Assembly: GCF_001277995.1 (NCBI RefSeq)
Contig: NZ_CP009220.1
Coordinates: 2,908,150 to 2,972,149, forward strand
DNA length: 64,000 nucleotides
Direction: 5' to 3'
From: Corynebacterium deserti GIMN1.010
Lineage (GTDB): Bacteria; Actinomycetota; Actinomycetes; Mycobacteriales; Mycobacteriaceae
In this document: positions 35,293 through 44,968 of the stretch, one piece after another
Position numbering within the stretch: the first letter of the stretch is position 1
Layout of the letters: the number at the start of each line of letters is the position of its first letter
Notes under the pieces: generated by a model
Told to the model about the DNA's origin: nothing
The model's database searches: none
The model's input: the letters and a program-made list of their open reading frames with translations, nothing else
Made by a program: the position numbers and the translations under genes

Positions 35293-35743
35293 GAATCTGA
35301 GTCTACCCAGTCCTCGACGAGGCAAAAAGTAGACCATCCAAAAGTTTCACACAGATTTACGATTCAAGCCCTTGAAAAAATCGGAGTACGGTAAGGTGTC
35401 GAAGCATCCTTAACAACCACCTAAAAAGCAATGTAGATAGCCATTTTTCTCACAACATATAGCTAAGAAGTTAAGATCGAAACAGGATTTCTTGAAACCT
35501 TGTTTCACTGCTGACTTTTGAACATATTTTCGATCTTTTTTGTTAGGATTGCGCCGGAAATTCCAAGGCTGCGCGAAAATTGTTGGAACCCTAACACTCG
35601 GAGCACCTTCCCGGGCTGCAGGAGTGTTGAGGCAAGGTTAGTCCCAGTCGGCAGGTGTCAACGCACTGTATATATAGCCAGATGTGTAACCCCGTGCGGT
35701 TCATTAATACCGAATAGGCACGTCTCAAGATACGATTGCTTGA
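35293..35743. other. divergent promoter region with a conserved-looking hairpin
   Basis: About 450 bases between two divergent, apparently leaderless genes. CCTAACACTC (35590-35599) pairs with GAGTGTT-G-AGG (35622-35632) around a GC-rich loop. The TACGAT at 35731-35736 is a -10 box ending 7 bases before ATG 35744. A small RNA could lie in 35540-35730, but I cannot assign one. Confidence 0.4.
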
Positions 35744-36733
35744 ATGAGTGACTTGAAACCCGAGGAGACTACAAGCGGGGCACCTAAGCGTAGGCGCCGC
35801 CGCCGTTCTCGCCGTCCTTCAGGTCAAGGCAAACCACAGGCGCAACAGCAGAACCAGGAGCAGGCGGGCGACTCCACCACAAAGCAGGAGTCCAAAGCAG
35901 AGTCCAAGACCGAATCTAGGCAAAACAATTCCGTCAGCAACTCTGGTCAGCAATCCCAGAAGCCGAAGCGCCGCCGTTCTCGTCGCAGAAGAGGCAATTC
36001 CGGGAGCGCAGGAAACGCCGGAAATTCCAGTAACTCCACTAAGGGCAACAACGCCCAGAGCACTCAAGAACACCAGTCTGCCCAGAAAACTGCGCAAAAG
36101 GGACCACAGAAGCAGAGCAATTCTGCAGACAGAGGGGACAGGGCAGACAAAGGCAGAGGCAAAGGTCGGAAGTCGCCCACCAGAAGGCGTTCCAATACTC
36201 GTGTCCATCAAGCTGGCCAGCAGTCGAGGATGGTCACCTCTGATGAAACGTCAGCAGGTGGCCTCGTGGTGTCTGGATTGGCGGAGTCGGTTAATGATCT
36301 CGGCGAGGTAGATCTGTCCAAGATCTATGTCGCACTCATTGGTCGGTTGGATCGCAGGGGTCGTTTGCTGTGGTCGATGCCGAAGGGCCACGTTGAACCA
36401 GGTGAAGGTAAGGCAGCTACTGCCGAGCGTGAAGTCTGGGAGGAAACGGGCATCCATGGTGAGGTTTTCACGGAGTTGGGTGTCATCGATTATTGGTTTG
36501 TGTCTGAGGGAAAGCGCATTCACAAGACGGTGCACCATCATTTGTTGCGCTTTGTCGACGGCGATCTCAATGATGAGGATCCAGAAGTTACTGAAGTAGC
36601 GTGGATTCCTGCGAATCAGTTGATTGAGCATCTTGCATTTGCTGATGAGCGCAAGCTTGCCCGCAAGGCCCACGATTTGTTGCCTGAGTTCGCGTTGAAG
36701 GAAAAGGCGGAGGGAAGGGCTACCCCAAGGTGA
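35744..36733 (+). CDS. NUDIX hydrolase with long basic N-terminal region
   Basis: The 329-residue protein has a first half of low complexity, rich in Arg, Gln, Ser and Lys (KRRRRRRSRRPSGQGK, KPKRRRSRRRRGNSG), suggesting RNA or polyphosphate binding. The second half is a NUDIX domain with the full box GHVEPGEGKAATAEREVWEETG (about residues 225-246). It resembles the mycobacterial MutT4-type gene that also precedes the MurJ region. It hydrolyses nucleoside diphosphate-X compounds. Probably leaderless. Its stop overlaps the next GTG start. Confidence 0.85.
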   Translation: MSDLKPEETTSGAPKRRRRRRSRRPSGQGKPQAQQQNQEQAGDSTTKQESKAESKTESRQNNSVSNSGQQSQKPKRRRSRRRRGNSGSAGNAGNSSNSTKGNNAQSTQEHQSAQKTAQKGPQKQSNSADRGDRADKGRGKGRKSPTRRRSNTRVHQAGQQSRMVTSDETSAGGLVVSGLAESVNDLGEVDLSKIYVALIGRLDRRGRLLWSMPKGHVEPGEGKAATAEREVWEETGIHGEVFTELGVIDYWFVSEGKRIHKTVHHHLLRFVDGDLNDEDPEVTEVAWIPANQLIEHLAFADERKLARKAHDLLPEFALKEKAEGRATPR

Positions 36734-39303
36734 GCGCCGAGGTGAGCGGGAAGAGCCGGAAGTTTGCGATGCGTTTTCATGGCCCACGCAGCCTCACAGC
36801 ACTTGTGACTGTCACCACAATTTTTGGCGCGAGTGCACTTCTAGGCACGACACCGCAAGCCAACGCTCTCCCCATCCCCTTGGACCCTTCCGATCCTGTG
36901 ATCAGCGAGTTGTGGGTAAATCCCGCGGCGCGCCCAAATGATGAGGTCTCGGACGTTGAGTTGGAGATCGCCGATTTCGCCATGCCCAATGACAACCTCA
37001 GCGTGGCAGTCGGGGAGAACTTGACGGTCCAGGTGCGGGTGACTAATCACAGCTCAGAGACGTTAAGCAATATCACGTTGCAGGCGCAGCGCCAGGAGGC
37101 GTCGGTGGATGTCGCAAGTGCGAGGGTGGCGGTTGCCAGCGAGTATTTCGGTTATTTCGGCGCGAGCCTCACTTTGGAGGAGGACCTTGAACCGGGCATG
37201 ACCGTGGATACGGAGTTCGAGATCCCACTGGATAGCCTCTCTATTGTCCAGCCGGGTGAGTATCCGGTGCTCATTGCGCTGTCTGGGCAGCAAAATGGGG
37301 TGGCAACCCATATGGATTCGCAGCGTTTCCTGCTGCCTGTGCTCGGTACCAATGACACGCCAAACAACACCGAAGATTCGCCGACGCCGACGACTCTGAT
37401 TTACCCGCTCACAGCGCAGACCCACGTGCTGGGCGGCGAGACCGGCGAGGCCCCAGAAGACCCGCCGCTGGTCGTAAGCTCGGATGAGCTGGCCCAGGAA
37501 TTGGCGCCTACCGGGCGTTTAACAAAGCTTATCGACGCCTACCTCCAGTCCTCACCCCAAGTGCAGCAAGCAACGTGCCTGGCGATTGATCCTCAACTCC
37601 TTGATGTTGTTGAGCGCATGGTGGATGGATATACCGTCGCTGATTCCAGACGCAGCGCGGTTCGTCAAAGTCAGCGCCTTCGTGAGTTGTGGACAGCTGA
37701 TAGAGATCCCAATCCTGGTACTCCCGGGATCGGCTTGGAAGATGCGGAAGCATTCCTAGAAAAGCTCACCCAAGCCACGGCCAATACCTGTGTCGTAGCC
37801 TTGCCGTGGGCGAATACTGATCTTAACGCTGTGAGCCAAACGGGCAATCAGTGGTTGATGCGCGAAGCAGTCCAGCGCGGCACCTCCACGATTGAGGAGG
37901 TCCTGGGGGTAACTCCCCAGACAAACGTGGTCATCCCCGGCAATGGTTTCGTGGAGACCTCCACTATCGACGATCTCGCATGGGCAGATTCCACCGCATT
38001 CAACTACACAATCAATGAGGAATGGGAACTTCAATCCGGCCCTCCCGGTGTAACCGGTCAGGCTTCCGAGCAAAGTGCGTTGGATAATCCTCAACCCACT
38101 CCGGAAGATATTTCCGCCCCCACACCCACCACTCCAGTATCGGTGTTGGTGGCTGATAACACTGTGTGGGGCGCTCCAGGCGTCGATCGCTTTTATTCGC
38201 TTGCCGAGGGCATCACCGCAGTGACCTACCAAGGATCGTTGTCGGCAACACTTGCCACATTGGGTAGCAATCCTGAAACGGTCGGGTATTCCAATCCTGA
38301 TTCGCGGTATGACTACACGTTGGATTCTGCAAGCGCGCGCAATCTCACCGGCCAGGCATCGCTGCGCTTGTCGGTGGGCAATGGTGATGCGGACACTCCA
38401 GTGCTGGTCATGCCATCTGCCACCATTGATGCTGATGACGGCGAAATGCTTTTGGACACAACCCAAGCGCTTATCGACGACCACACCGCCACCCCGTTCA
38501 CCCTCCATCAGTACCTCACGGCCAATGCCGAACAGCGCACCGCACTGGCTGACGCCACCGCAGCATCCGGCGGACTCGAAGGAACCTCCATTGGTGCGCC
38601 ATATGCTGATCCGGCAGCGTTGACGGAAACGGAGATCCTCCGCGCGACGCAGCAAGTGGAGTACATCGATGATCTCACCGGCATTATGGCCAACGATCCA
38701 AGCATCGTGCTGACACGCTACAACTTTACGGCGCCCCTACGACACGATTTGCTGCGCGCGATGAGCATCAACGATCGTCGATCCTTGGGTCGGCACACCG
38801 ATGCCACCTCTGAGGCGGACAGCATTCTTAACGACAACAGGGATGCCCTCCAAGGATTGCGCAGTTCAGTGGCGCTCTTGCCGCCGGGCAATGTGTATAC
38901 CCGCACTTCGGAATCGTCGCCGTTGATTATCGTTGCGCAAAATGGGTTGCCGCTTCCGGCGGAAACTCAGATTGTGTACACGGGAAATCAAGATGCGCAC
39001 ATCAATACTCCGGGGGTGGTGAGGATTCCGGCGCAGGGTTCGATCACATTGCAGATGACGGCGGATCTTCCCGATGAAAGCCTGCGCACCGATCTCACGT
39101 TGTGGTTGGCATCGCCTGATGGTGCCACGATTAGTGAGCCCGTGCAGATTTCGGTGCAGCCTCGTCCCAACCTGACGAGCACGATCATTACCGTTGTGGT
39201 GGGTATCGTGGCAGTGGGTGGGCTGTTGGTGTTGAGAAAGAGAAGAAGCGTCGAAAAGCGTTTGCCCGGTTCGGTATCGCCGAAACCGCCCCCAACCCAC
39301 TAA
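36730..39303 (+). CDS. secreted/membrane DUF6049-type protein (mycobacterial Rv3909-like)
   Basis: An 857-residue protein with a Sec signal (SLTALVTVTTIFGASALLG...ANALP), a long extracytoplasmic region of beta-rich and alpha/beta segments (VVALPWANTDLNAV, VVIPGNGF, SVLVADNTVWGAPGVDRF, TPVLVMPSAT), and a C-terminal membrane helix (IITVVVGIVAVGGLLVLRKRR). Position between the NUDIX and MurJ genes matches the actinobacterial order around sigM. The role is unknown but linked by synteny to cell-wall synthesis. Start GTG overlaps the NUDIX stop (GTGA). Confidence 0.8.
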   Translation: MSAEVSGKSRKFAMRFHGPRSLTALVTVTTIFGASALLGTTPQANALPIPLDPSDPVISELWVNPAARPNDEVSDVELEIADFAMPNDNLSVAVGENLTVQVRVTNHSSETLSNITLQAQRQEASVDVASARVAVASEYFGYFGASLTLEEDLEPGMTVDTEFEIPLDSLSIVQPGEYPVLIALSGQQNGVATHMDSQRFLLPVLGTNDTPNNTEDSPTPTTLIYPLTAQTHVLGGETGEAPEDPPLVVSSDELAQELAPTGRLTKLIDAYLQSSPQVQQATCLAIDPQLLDVVERMVDGYTVADSRRSAVRQSQRLRELWTADRDPNPGTPGIGLEDAEAFLEKLTQATANTCVVALPWANTDLNAVSQTGNQWLMREAVQRGTSTIEEVLGVTPQTNVVIPGNGFVETSTIDDLAWADSTAFNYTINEEWELQSGPPGVTGQASEQSALDNPQPTPEDISAPTPTTPVSVLVADNTVWGAPGVDRFYSLAEGITAVTYQGSLSATLATLGSNPETVGYSNPDSRYDYTLDSASARNLTGQASLRLSVGNGDADTPVLVMPSATIDADDGEMLLDTTQALIDDHTATPFTLHQYLTANAEQRTALADATAASGGLEGTSIGAPYADPAALTETEILRATQQVEYIDDLTGIMANDPSIVLTRYNFTAPLRHDLLRAMSINDRRSLGRHTDATSEADSILNDNRDALQGLRSSVALLPPGNVYTRTSESSPLIIVAQNGLPLPAETQIVYTGNQDAHINTPGVVRIPAQGSITLQMTADLPDESLRTDLTLWLASPDGATISEPVQISVQPRPNLTSTIITVVVGIVAVGGLLVLRKRRSVEKRLPGSVSPKPPPTH

Positions 39304-39369
39304 CGTAACGCATAGTTATTTTCGTCATGCGCCGCCCCGTGGGGCGCGCTCGTACATGAATGGTCAGCA

Positions 39370-42300
39370 GTGAGTTCTTCACTTTCGAATAATCCGGAGC
39401 AATCGGGCCAGCGCGGCCGCTTTGTTGTTCCAACGCCGCCGGCACCTGTGCCTGAGGCGCGCAAGAAGGCTATCGCACGCACCGATGGCGATCGCTCCAG
39501 CTTGAAAAGCAAGCCGACGGCGCCAGTGACGCCTCCCGTCGCGGAGGCTCAAGTCCAACCGACGGAAACAGCGGTTGCCCTCAAGTCCGACAAGCCTGAA
39601 GCCGCTGCGGCTTCTCAGGTCGAGTCCTCCAAGCAAACCTCCAATTCAGATGTTGTGCGCTCGACGGGTTCGATGGCGATTGCAACGCTACTGAGCCGAA
39701 TCACCGGTTTCTTGCGCACCGTCATGATTGGTGCGGCACTGTCACCAGCGATTGCGTCGGCGTTTAATACAGCGAACACGCTGCCGAACCTCATCACGGA
39801 AATCGTGCTGGGTGCCGTGCTGACCTCCCTGGTGATCCCTGTGCTCACGCGCGCAGAGAAGGAAGATGCTGACGGCGGTTCGGGATTTTTTAGGCGACTT
39901 CTCACTCTTTGTGTGACGCTGCTGGGTGGTGTGACCATCCTGTCGGTGATCGCAGCGCCTGCGTTGACGCGGATGATGTTGTCGTCTGAGGGCCAAGTCA
40001 ACGTGGTCATGTCCACAGCGTTTGCGTATTGGCTGCTGCCGCAAATCTTCTTCTATGGACTGTTTTCCCTGTTCATGGCAGTGCTGAACACTCGCGAAAT
40101 CTTCAAGCCGGGTGCGTGGGCGCCGGTAGTCAACAACGTGATCACCTTGGCTGTGCTGGGCATTTACATGATTTTGCCTGCTCGCCTGCACCCTCAGCAG
40201 CATGTCAGCATCATCGATCCACAGATTGTGTTCTTGGGTCTTGGCACCACGTTGGGTGTTGTGGCGCAGTGTTTGATCATGGTGCCGTACCTGCGTCGCG
40301 CGGGTATCGATATGCGCCCACTGTGGGGCATTGATGCTCGCCTCAAGCAGTTCGGTGGCATGGCGATGGCGATCGTCGTATACGTTGCTGTCTCGCAGTT
40401 TGGTTATGTGATCACCACCCGTATCGCATCGCTTGCGGATGAAGCTGCACCGTTTATCTACCAGCAGCACTGGATGTTGCTACAGGTGCCTTATGGCATC
40501 ATCGGCGTCACTTTGCTCACCGCCATCATGCCGCGTCTATCCCGCAACGCTGCGGAAGGCGACGATAGGGCAGTGGTCTCAGACCTCCAATTGGGATCCA
40601 AGCTGACATTTATCGCATTGATCCCCATCGTGGTGTTTTTTACTGCTTTCGGCGTCCCCATCGCCAACGCGCTGTTTGCCTACGGCCAGTTTGATTCCAA
40701 CGCCGCCAACATCCTTGGTTGGACCTTAAGCTTCTCTGCCTTCACCCTCATTCCTTATGCTCTCGTGCTGTTGCACCTGCGCGTGTTCTATGCACGTGAA
40801 GAGGCCTGGACCCCCACCTTCATCATCGCGGGCATCACTGCCACCAAGGTGGTTCTTTCCCTGCTGGCACCTGTACTGTCCAGCTCACCTGAGCGTGTCG
40901 TGGTGTTGCTCGGTGCAGCCAACGGTTTCAGCTTCATTACTGGTGCTGTCATCGGCGTGTACCTGCTGCGCAAGAAACTCGGCCTGCTGGGGTTGAAGTC
41001 ACTGGCAAAAACCTCCCTGTGGGCATTGGGCTCGGCCGCCGTTGGCGCCGCTGCCGCGTGGGCACTGGGCTGGCTCATCGAAGCCGTCATCGGCGATTTC
41101 CTCCTGGGCACATTGGGTTCAATTGGCTACCTCATCTACCTAGGCATTCTCGGTGTCTTCTTCATCATCGTCACCGGCATCGTGCTGTCTCGTTCTGGTT
41201 TGCCAGAAGTACAAAACCTCGGCCAGGCGCTTACCCGCATTCCAGGCATGGGCCGGTTTATCCACCCCAACGACAAGATCTCCCTCGATGTCGGCGAAGT
41301 CTCCGAGCAGGATTTCTCCACCCAACTGGTTGCCCCCAGCGAATTCGCAGCAACTCCTGTGCCACCACCGATGTCTGCAGGTATCGTCCGCGGACCTCGC
41401 CTGGTCCCCGGCGCGCCAGTGGGCGACGGCCGATTCCGTCTCCTTGCTGATCACGGTGGTGTGCAGGGCGCACGATTCTGGCAGGCCCGCGAGATCGAGA
41501 CCGGCAAGGAAGTCGCGCTCGTTTTCGTGGATACCTCCGGCAACGCACCCTTCGCGCCACTGTCCACGGCAGCTGCGGCAGGCATCGCCTATGAGGTGCA
41601 GCGCCGCACCAAGAAGCTGGCGAGCCTCAACAGTGCAGCGATTGCGTCCAACATTCGCACCGAGGCCTACCGCAACGGTTGCCTCATTGTTGCTGACTGG
41701 GTTCCAGGTTCCAGCCTCGCAGCTGTGGCAGAGGACGGCGCCGATCCACGCGCAGCCGCCTACGCCCTCGCGGAACTTACCGAGGCCACCGGCGCAGCCC
41801 ACGAGAAGGGCATCCCGCTCGGCCTGGACAACAAGTGCCGCATCCGCATCAACACAGACGGCCATGCCGTCCTCGCCTTCCCGGCGATTCTGCCGGAGTC
41901 AACGATGCAGCGTGACGCAAAGTCGCTTGCCTCGGCCGCCGAAATGCTTATCGACGCCTCCGTGGCACCCACCGACGTCAAGGAGATGATCACCCAGGCC
42001 AAGGCTCTGGCAACCGAGGAGGATCCTGATTATGGATCGCTCGCCATCGCCATGCGCACCTGTGGCCTGTTTACCGAAGAACCAGCCCACCTTGTGGTGA
42101 AGAAGGAAAAGACCCCTCGCCCCGACAAGCGCCCAGGTTTCGGCGCCTCCGACTACTCCGTCAAGGGCATGGCAGCCATCGCCATCGTAGTTATCATCTT
42201 GGTTTCCCTCGTGGCAGCCGTAACAGCGTTCCTCACCAGCTTCTTCGGCGGCAACAATGAGGAATCTCCACTGGCAACCGTAGAGACCACCACGTCGGCG

Positions 42301-42759
42301 GAACCTACGGAACCTCAAGGCCCACCGGTCTACCTTCCACTGGCAGATGCTGTGACGTGGGATGAGGGTGCAGGCGAAGACGTTGGTGCCGTCACCGATG
42401 GCGATACCGCCACCGCGTGGACCTCAACCGGTAGCGCAGGACTGCTCGTGCATCTTGCCGATCCGGCACTTTTGGACCGCATCATCTTGACCACTGGCGA
42501 CGGCGCTGACACCTCAGTGACATCCAGCGTGAAGATCTATGCCTTTAACAACGCCAACCCCAGGTCGCTGTCCGAAGGCATCGAAATTGGCACCGTGGAT
42601 TACTCCGGACGGAGTCTCAGCCACAGCATCCGGGACTCCTCCAAGCTTCCGGGTCAGGTGGAATCTGTGGTGATTCTGGTCGACGAGGTTCGTTCCTCCA
42701 ACGCTTCTGCGACCACCCCTGAAATGCAGATCGCAGAAGTAGAACTCATCGGCTGGTAA
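39370..42759 (+). CDS. murJ: MurJ lipid II flippase fused to pseudokinase and extracellular domain
   Basis: A 1129-residue fusion. A disordered N-terminus (1-90) is followed by a MurJ/MviN core of about 14 membrane helices (SRITGFLRTVMIGAAL..., NTANTLPNLITEIVLGAVLTSLVIPVL). Next comes a protein-kinase-like domain (about 670-880) starting FRLLADHGGVQGARFWQARE that lacks recognisable HRD and DFG motifs, hence a pseudokinase. A membrane helix (AAIAIVVIILVSLVAAVTAFL) and a C-terminal discoidin-like extracellular domain (VTDGDTATAWTSTG) complete it. This matches mycobacterial MviN (Rv3910), which flips lipid II and is controlled through its pseudokinase. It is followed by a terminator and then sigM. 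Confidence 0.9.
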   Translation: MSSSLSNNPEQSGQRGRFVVPTPPAPVPEARKKAIARTDGDRSSLKSKPTAPVTPPVAEAQVQPTETAVALKSDKPEAAAASQVESSKQTSNSDVVRSTGSMAIATLLSRITGFLRTVMIGAALSPAIASAFNTANTLPNLITEIVLGAVLTSLVIPVLTRAEKEDADGGSGFFRRLLTLCVTLLGGVTILSVIAAPALTRMMLSSEGQVNVVMSTAFAYWLLPQIFFYGLFSLFMAVLNTREIFKPGAWAPVVNNVITLAVLGIYMILPARLHPQQHVSIIDPQIVFLGLGTTLGVVAQCLIMVPYLRRAGIDMRPLWGIDARLKQFGGMAMAIVVYVAVSQFGYVITTRIASLADEAAPFIYQQHWMLLQVPYGIIGVTLLTAIMPRLSRNAAEGDDRAVVSDLQLGSKLTFIALIPIVVFFTAFGVPIANALFAYGQFDSNAANILGWTLSFSAFTLIPYALVLLHLRVFYAREEAWTPTFIIAGITATKVVLSLLAPVLSSSPERVVVLLGAANGFSFITGAVIGVYLLRKKLGLLGLKSLAKTSLWALGSAAVGAAAAWALGWLIEAVIGDFLLGTLGSIGYLIYLGILGVFFIIVTGIVLSRSGLPEVQNLGQALTRIPGMGRFIHPNDKISLDVGEVSEQDFSTQLVAPSEFAATPVPPPMSAGIVRGPRLVPGAPVGDGRFRLLADHGGVQGARFWQAREIETGKEVALVFVDTSGNAPFAPLSTAAAAGIAYEVQRRTKKLASLNSAAIASNIRTEAYRNGCLIVADWVPGSSLAAVAEDGADPRAAAYALAELTEATGAAHEKGIPLGLDNKCRIRINTDGHAVLAFPAILPESTMQRDAKSLASAAEMLIDASVAPTDVKEMITQAKALATEEDPDYGSLAIAMRTCGLFTEEPAHLVVKKEKTPRPDKRPGFGASDYSVKGMAAIAIVVIILVSLVAAVTAFLTSFFGGNNEESPLATVETTTSAEPTEPQGPPVYLPLADAVTWDEGAGEDVGAVTDGDTATAWTSTGSAGLLVHLADPALLDRIILTTGDGADTSVTSSVKIYAFNNANPRSLSEGIEIGTVDYSGRSLSHSIRDSSKLPGQVESVVILVDEVRSSNASATTPEMQIAEVELIGW

Positions 42760-42794
42760 CTCACAGATGTGTAATTAACCCCCGTTAAGGTGCG

Positions 42795-42833
42795 CCCGCC
42801 CCCACGAAATTCTTCGTGGGGGCGGGATTTTCT
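42795..42833 (+). terminator. terminator of the murJ operon
   Basis: CCCGCCCCCACGAA-ATTC-TTCGTGGGGGCGGG is a 14-bp perfect stem followed by ATTTTCTTT. Confidence 0.95.
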
Positions 42834-43024
42834 TTCCCCGAAAATTTTCAGCAAATATGAAGCTAGACAGCACTTCCTTTCAAGCTTCAATACCACTTTA
42901 GATAGACACTCTTCTACACCACCCACTACGGTGGGCGTAGTGAAGTCGCTGACAGCATCAGTGCAGCCAATAATTGGGTGCAGGTGGGATGCGGGGTGCG
43001 TCCCAAAACCAAAAGGGGATTGCG

Positions 43025-43318
43025 ATGACCGTGCTGCGAACGACGCAAGGGACGGGCCAGATGAGTGACACGCAGCTTGTCAAAAGCTTCGTTGCCGGTG
43101 ACTCCAACGCCTTTGGCGCCATCGTCGAACGCCATGAACGACACCTCTTCCGCGCCGCCCAACGATATTGTCGCAAACCCGAAGACGCCCAAGACATCCT
43201 CCAAGAAGCTCTCCTTAGAGCCAGTCGCAACATGCACCTCTACAGAGCAGAAGCATCACTGGGAACTTGGCTCCACCGACTAGTGTTGTCAATAGTTGGG
43301 GTTAAGATGCTTATATGA
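43025..43318 (+). pseudogene. sigM: sigM 5' part, interrupted by the 10.6-kb element
   Basis: ECF sigma factor region 2 (VKSFVAGDSNAFGAIVERHERHLFRAAQRYCRKPEDAQDILQEALLRA is the sigma-2 helix set). Host-encoded codons 1-87 run from ATG 43025, which has an AAAGGGG ribosome site, to the core ACTAGTG. The frame then reads 10 element-encoded codons and stops at TGA 43316-43318, overlapping the integrase ATG at 43315. The result is a 97-residue protein with no region 4, unable to recognise a -35 element. An alternative start is ATG 43061. The rest of the gene is at 53889-54224. Confidence 0.92.
43279..43285. repeat. attL: attL core (ACTAGTG)
   Basis: Left 7-bp core direct repeat of the integrated element. 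Host sequence on its left is sigM (CTCCACCG), element sequence on its right begins TTGTCAATAGTTGGGG. Confidence 0.88.
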
Positions 43319-44700
43319 CTAAAGCATACACCTACGCAAGAATTTCCGCAGACTATTCACAAGACGAACACGGAGTAACCTCCCAACTGCGACAATGCCA
43401 CCAATACGCAGAACGCCACGGCTGGGAAATCGGCAAAGACTACATAGACAACGACATTTCCGCATACAGCGGAGCAGCACGCCCCGCCTTCGAGCAACTA
43501 ATCCATGACATGGAAGCCGGACTAATCCCGATCCTCATCTGTTGGGACATCGACCGACTAGGCCGCAGAATCAAAGACCTGCACCGCATCGTTGAAGCCG
43601 CAAGCAAAAACAAAACCCAAATCATCACCATCAACGCAGGAGCTTTCGACCTCACAAGCGCATCCGGTGAAATGCACGTCTACCTACTAGGCACGTTCGC
43701 ACAGTTCGAGTCACGTCACCTATCCGAGCGGGCAAAAGCAAGCCAACACGATCGAGCTTTACGCGGCCTATGGCGTGGCGGGCCGATCCCATACGGCTAC
43801 AAACCATTAGGCAAAGGCGTCCTGGAAATCAACGAGGAACACGCCCAATGGTTACGGCAATGGCGTGAATGGTTACTTGCAGGCGACTCCATCATGAGCA
43901 TGCTTAGGCGCACCAAAGCGGCCGTACCAGAAGATCACCCACTACAGAAGATGAACGCTTACGTGATCCGCAAACGCCTATCCAACCCCGCCACCGCTGG
44001 CCTTTTGGTCGAGCATGGGGAAGTCACTGGTAAAGCATCCTGGGAGCCTATTTTCACCGAGTCGGAGCACCAAGACATTCTGGCAATCCTGCGTGACCCG
44101 TCGAGGCGTACAAGCCAAGGAAACGAGCGGAAACACCAAGGCAGTGGTGTATATGCTTGCCAATCCTGCGGGTCAAAGATGAGCACCCACAAGCACCCAC
44201 ACAAGAAGGGACAACGGCGCTACAAGTGCCGCAACGACTGCACACAGATCGACCAAGACCCCGTAGATGCGCTAGTCGATGAGGTCATCATCCAGTATTT
44301 ATCAATCCCTGAAAACACGTTATTCGCCGGTAGGGACGATGAGACCAGTAAACGGGTTGAGGAGCTACGCAACGAACGGCTGGCACTGGTGAGGCGCAAA
44401 GATGACCTAGGTGTGCTGTTCGCAGAAGGGGCAATTGACACAGGGCAGTTAACGTCCGGTTCAAAGTCTATCCAAGATCAGATCGCGGTTATTGATCGTC
44501 GTTTGTCTGCGATTGGTGAGAGCAACCCGGTCGTTGATTTGTCGTTGGATGCGGATAATGTGCGGGAGCGTTGGCATTCGTTGGATGCGGATAAGCGGGC
44601 GTTGGTGATTAGTGAGTTGTTGACGGTGGAGATTGTGAAGGCTAAGCGTGGTGGGTCGTATGGGCCGCCTGAGAGTCGTGTGCGTATTGGGTGGAAGTGA
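43315..44700 (+). CDS. int: large serine recombinase (integrase)
   Basis: 461 residues. The N-terminal resolvase domain has the catalytic Ser in TYARISADYS (about residue 10), with the recombinase blocks RPAFEQLIHDMEAG, CWDIDRLGRR and SASGEMHVYLLGTFAQFE. The recombinase DNA-binding domain (GPIPYGYKPLGKG) is followed by a Cys4-type zinc ribbon (YACQSCGSKMS...YKCRNDC) and a C-terminal coiled coil. It integrates and, with a directionality factor, excises the element at ACTAGTG. The gene abuts attL, as usual for serine integrases. Its ATG overlaps the truncated sigM stop (ATGA). No own strong ribosome site is seen, which suggests coupled translation. Confidence 0.93.
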   Translation: MTKAYTYARISADYSQDEHGVTSQLRQCHQYAERHGWEIGKDYIDNDISAYSGAARPAFEQLIHDMEAGLIPILICWDIDRLGRRIKDLHRIVEAASKNKTQIITINAGAFDLTSASGEMHVYLLGTFAQFESRHLSERAKASQHDRALRGLWRGGPIPYGYKPLGKGVLEINEEHAQWLRQWREWLLAGDSIMSMLRRTKAAVPEDHPLQKMNAYVIRKRLSNPATAGLLVEHGEVTGKASWEPIFTESEHQDILAILRDPSRRTSQGNERKHQGSGVYACQSCGSKMSTHKHPHKKGQRRYKCRNDCTQIDQDPVDALVDEVIIQYLSIPENTLFAGRDDETSKRVEELRNERLALVRRKDDLGVLFAEGAIDTGQLTSGSKSIQDQIAVIDRRLSAIGESNPVVDLSLDADNVRERWHSLDADKRALVISELLTVEIVKAKRGGSYGPPESRVRIGWK

Positions 44701-44778
44701 TGTCGTTGGGTGGCCACCAGCCTTACATCCATACGACGGATGTCAGGTTAGACAATCCCACGGGCATAGAGCGTCCAT

Positions 44779-44797
44779 AGTGGTCAAATTGACCACT
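44779..44797. promoter_or_regulatory. 19-bp perfect palindrome, operator candidate
   Basis: AGTGGTCAA-A-TTGACCACT lies just downstream of the integrase gene and about 70 bases before tandem promoters. It is a likely binding site for an element- or helper-encoded regulator. Confidence 0.7.
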
Positions 44798-44867
44798 TTC
44801 CTCCAGCTCCGACGCAACCCACGGGCGCTGGCGCTTGTCAACTCGCCACCCCCAAAATAGGGTACGG

Positions 44868-44909
44868 TTGACAAAAACAATTGACAGGAGTATATAGCTC
44901 GCATAGAAT
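44868..44909 (+). promoter_or_regulatory. two overlapping consensus promoters
   Basis: TTGACA (44868) - 17 bases - TATATA (44891), and TTGACA (44881) - 17 bases - TAGAAT (44904). Both match the vegetative consensus with ideal spacing, 13 bp apart. They drive the 160-residue ORF at 44969. Confidence 0.8.
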
Positions 44910-44968
44910 ATCGAATAGATGTTTGAAAACTCAATAGTGAAATAGCGAAAACCAAAACAAGGGGACAC

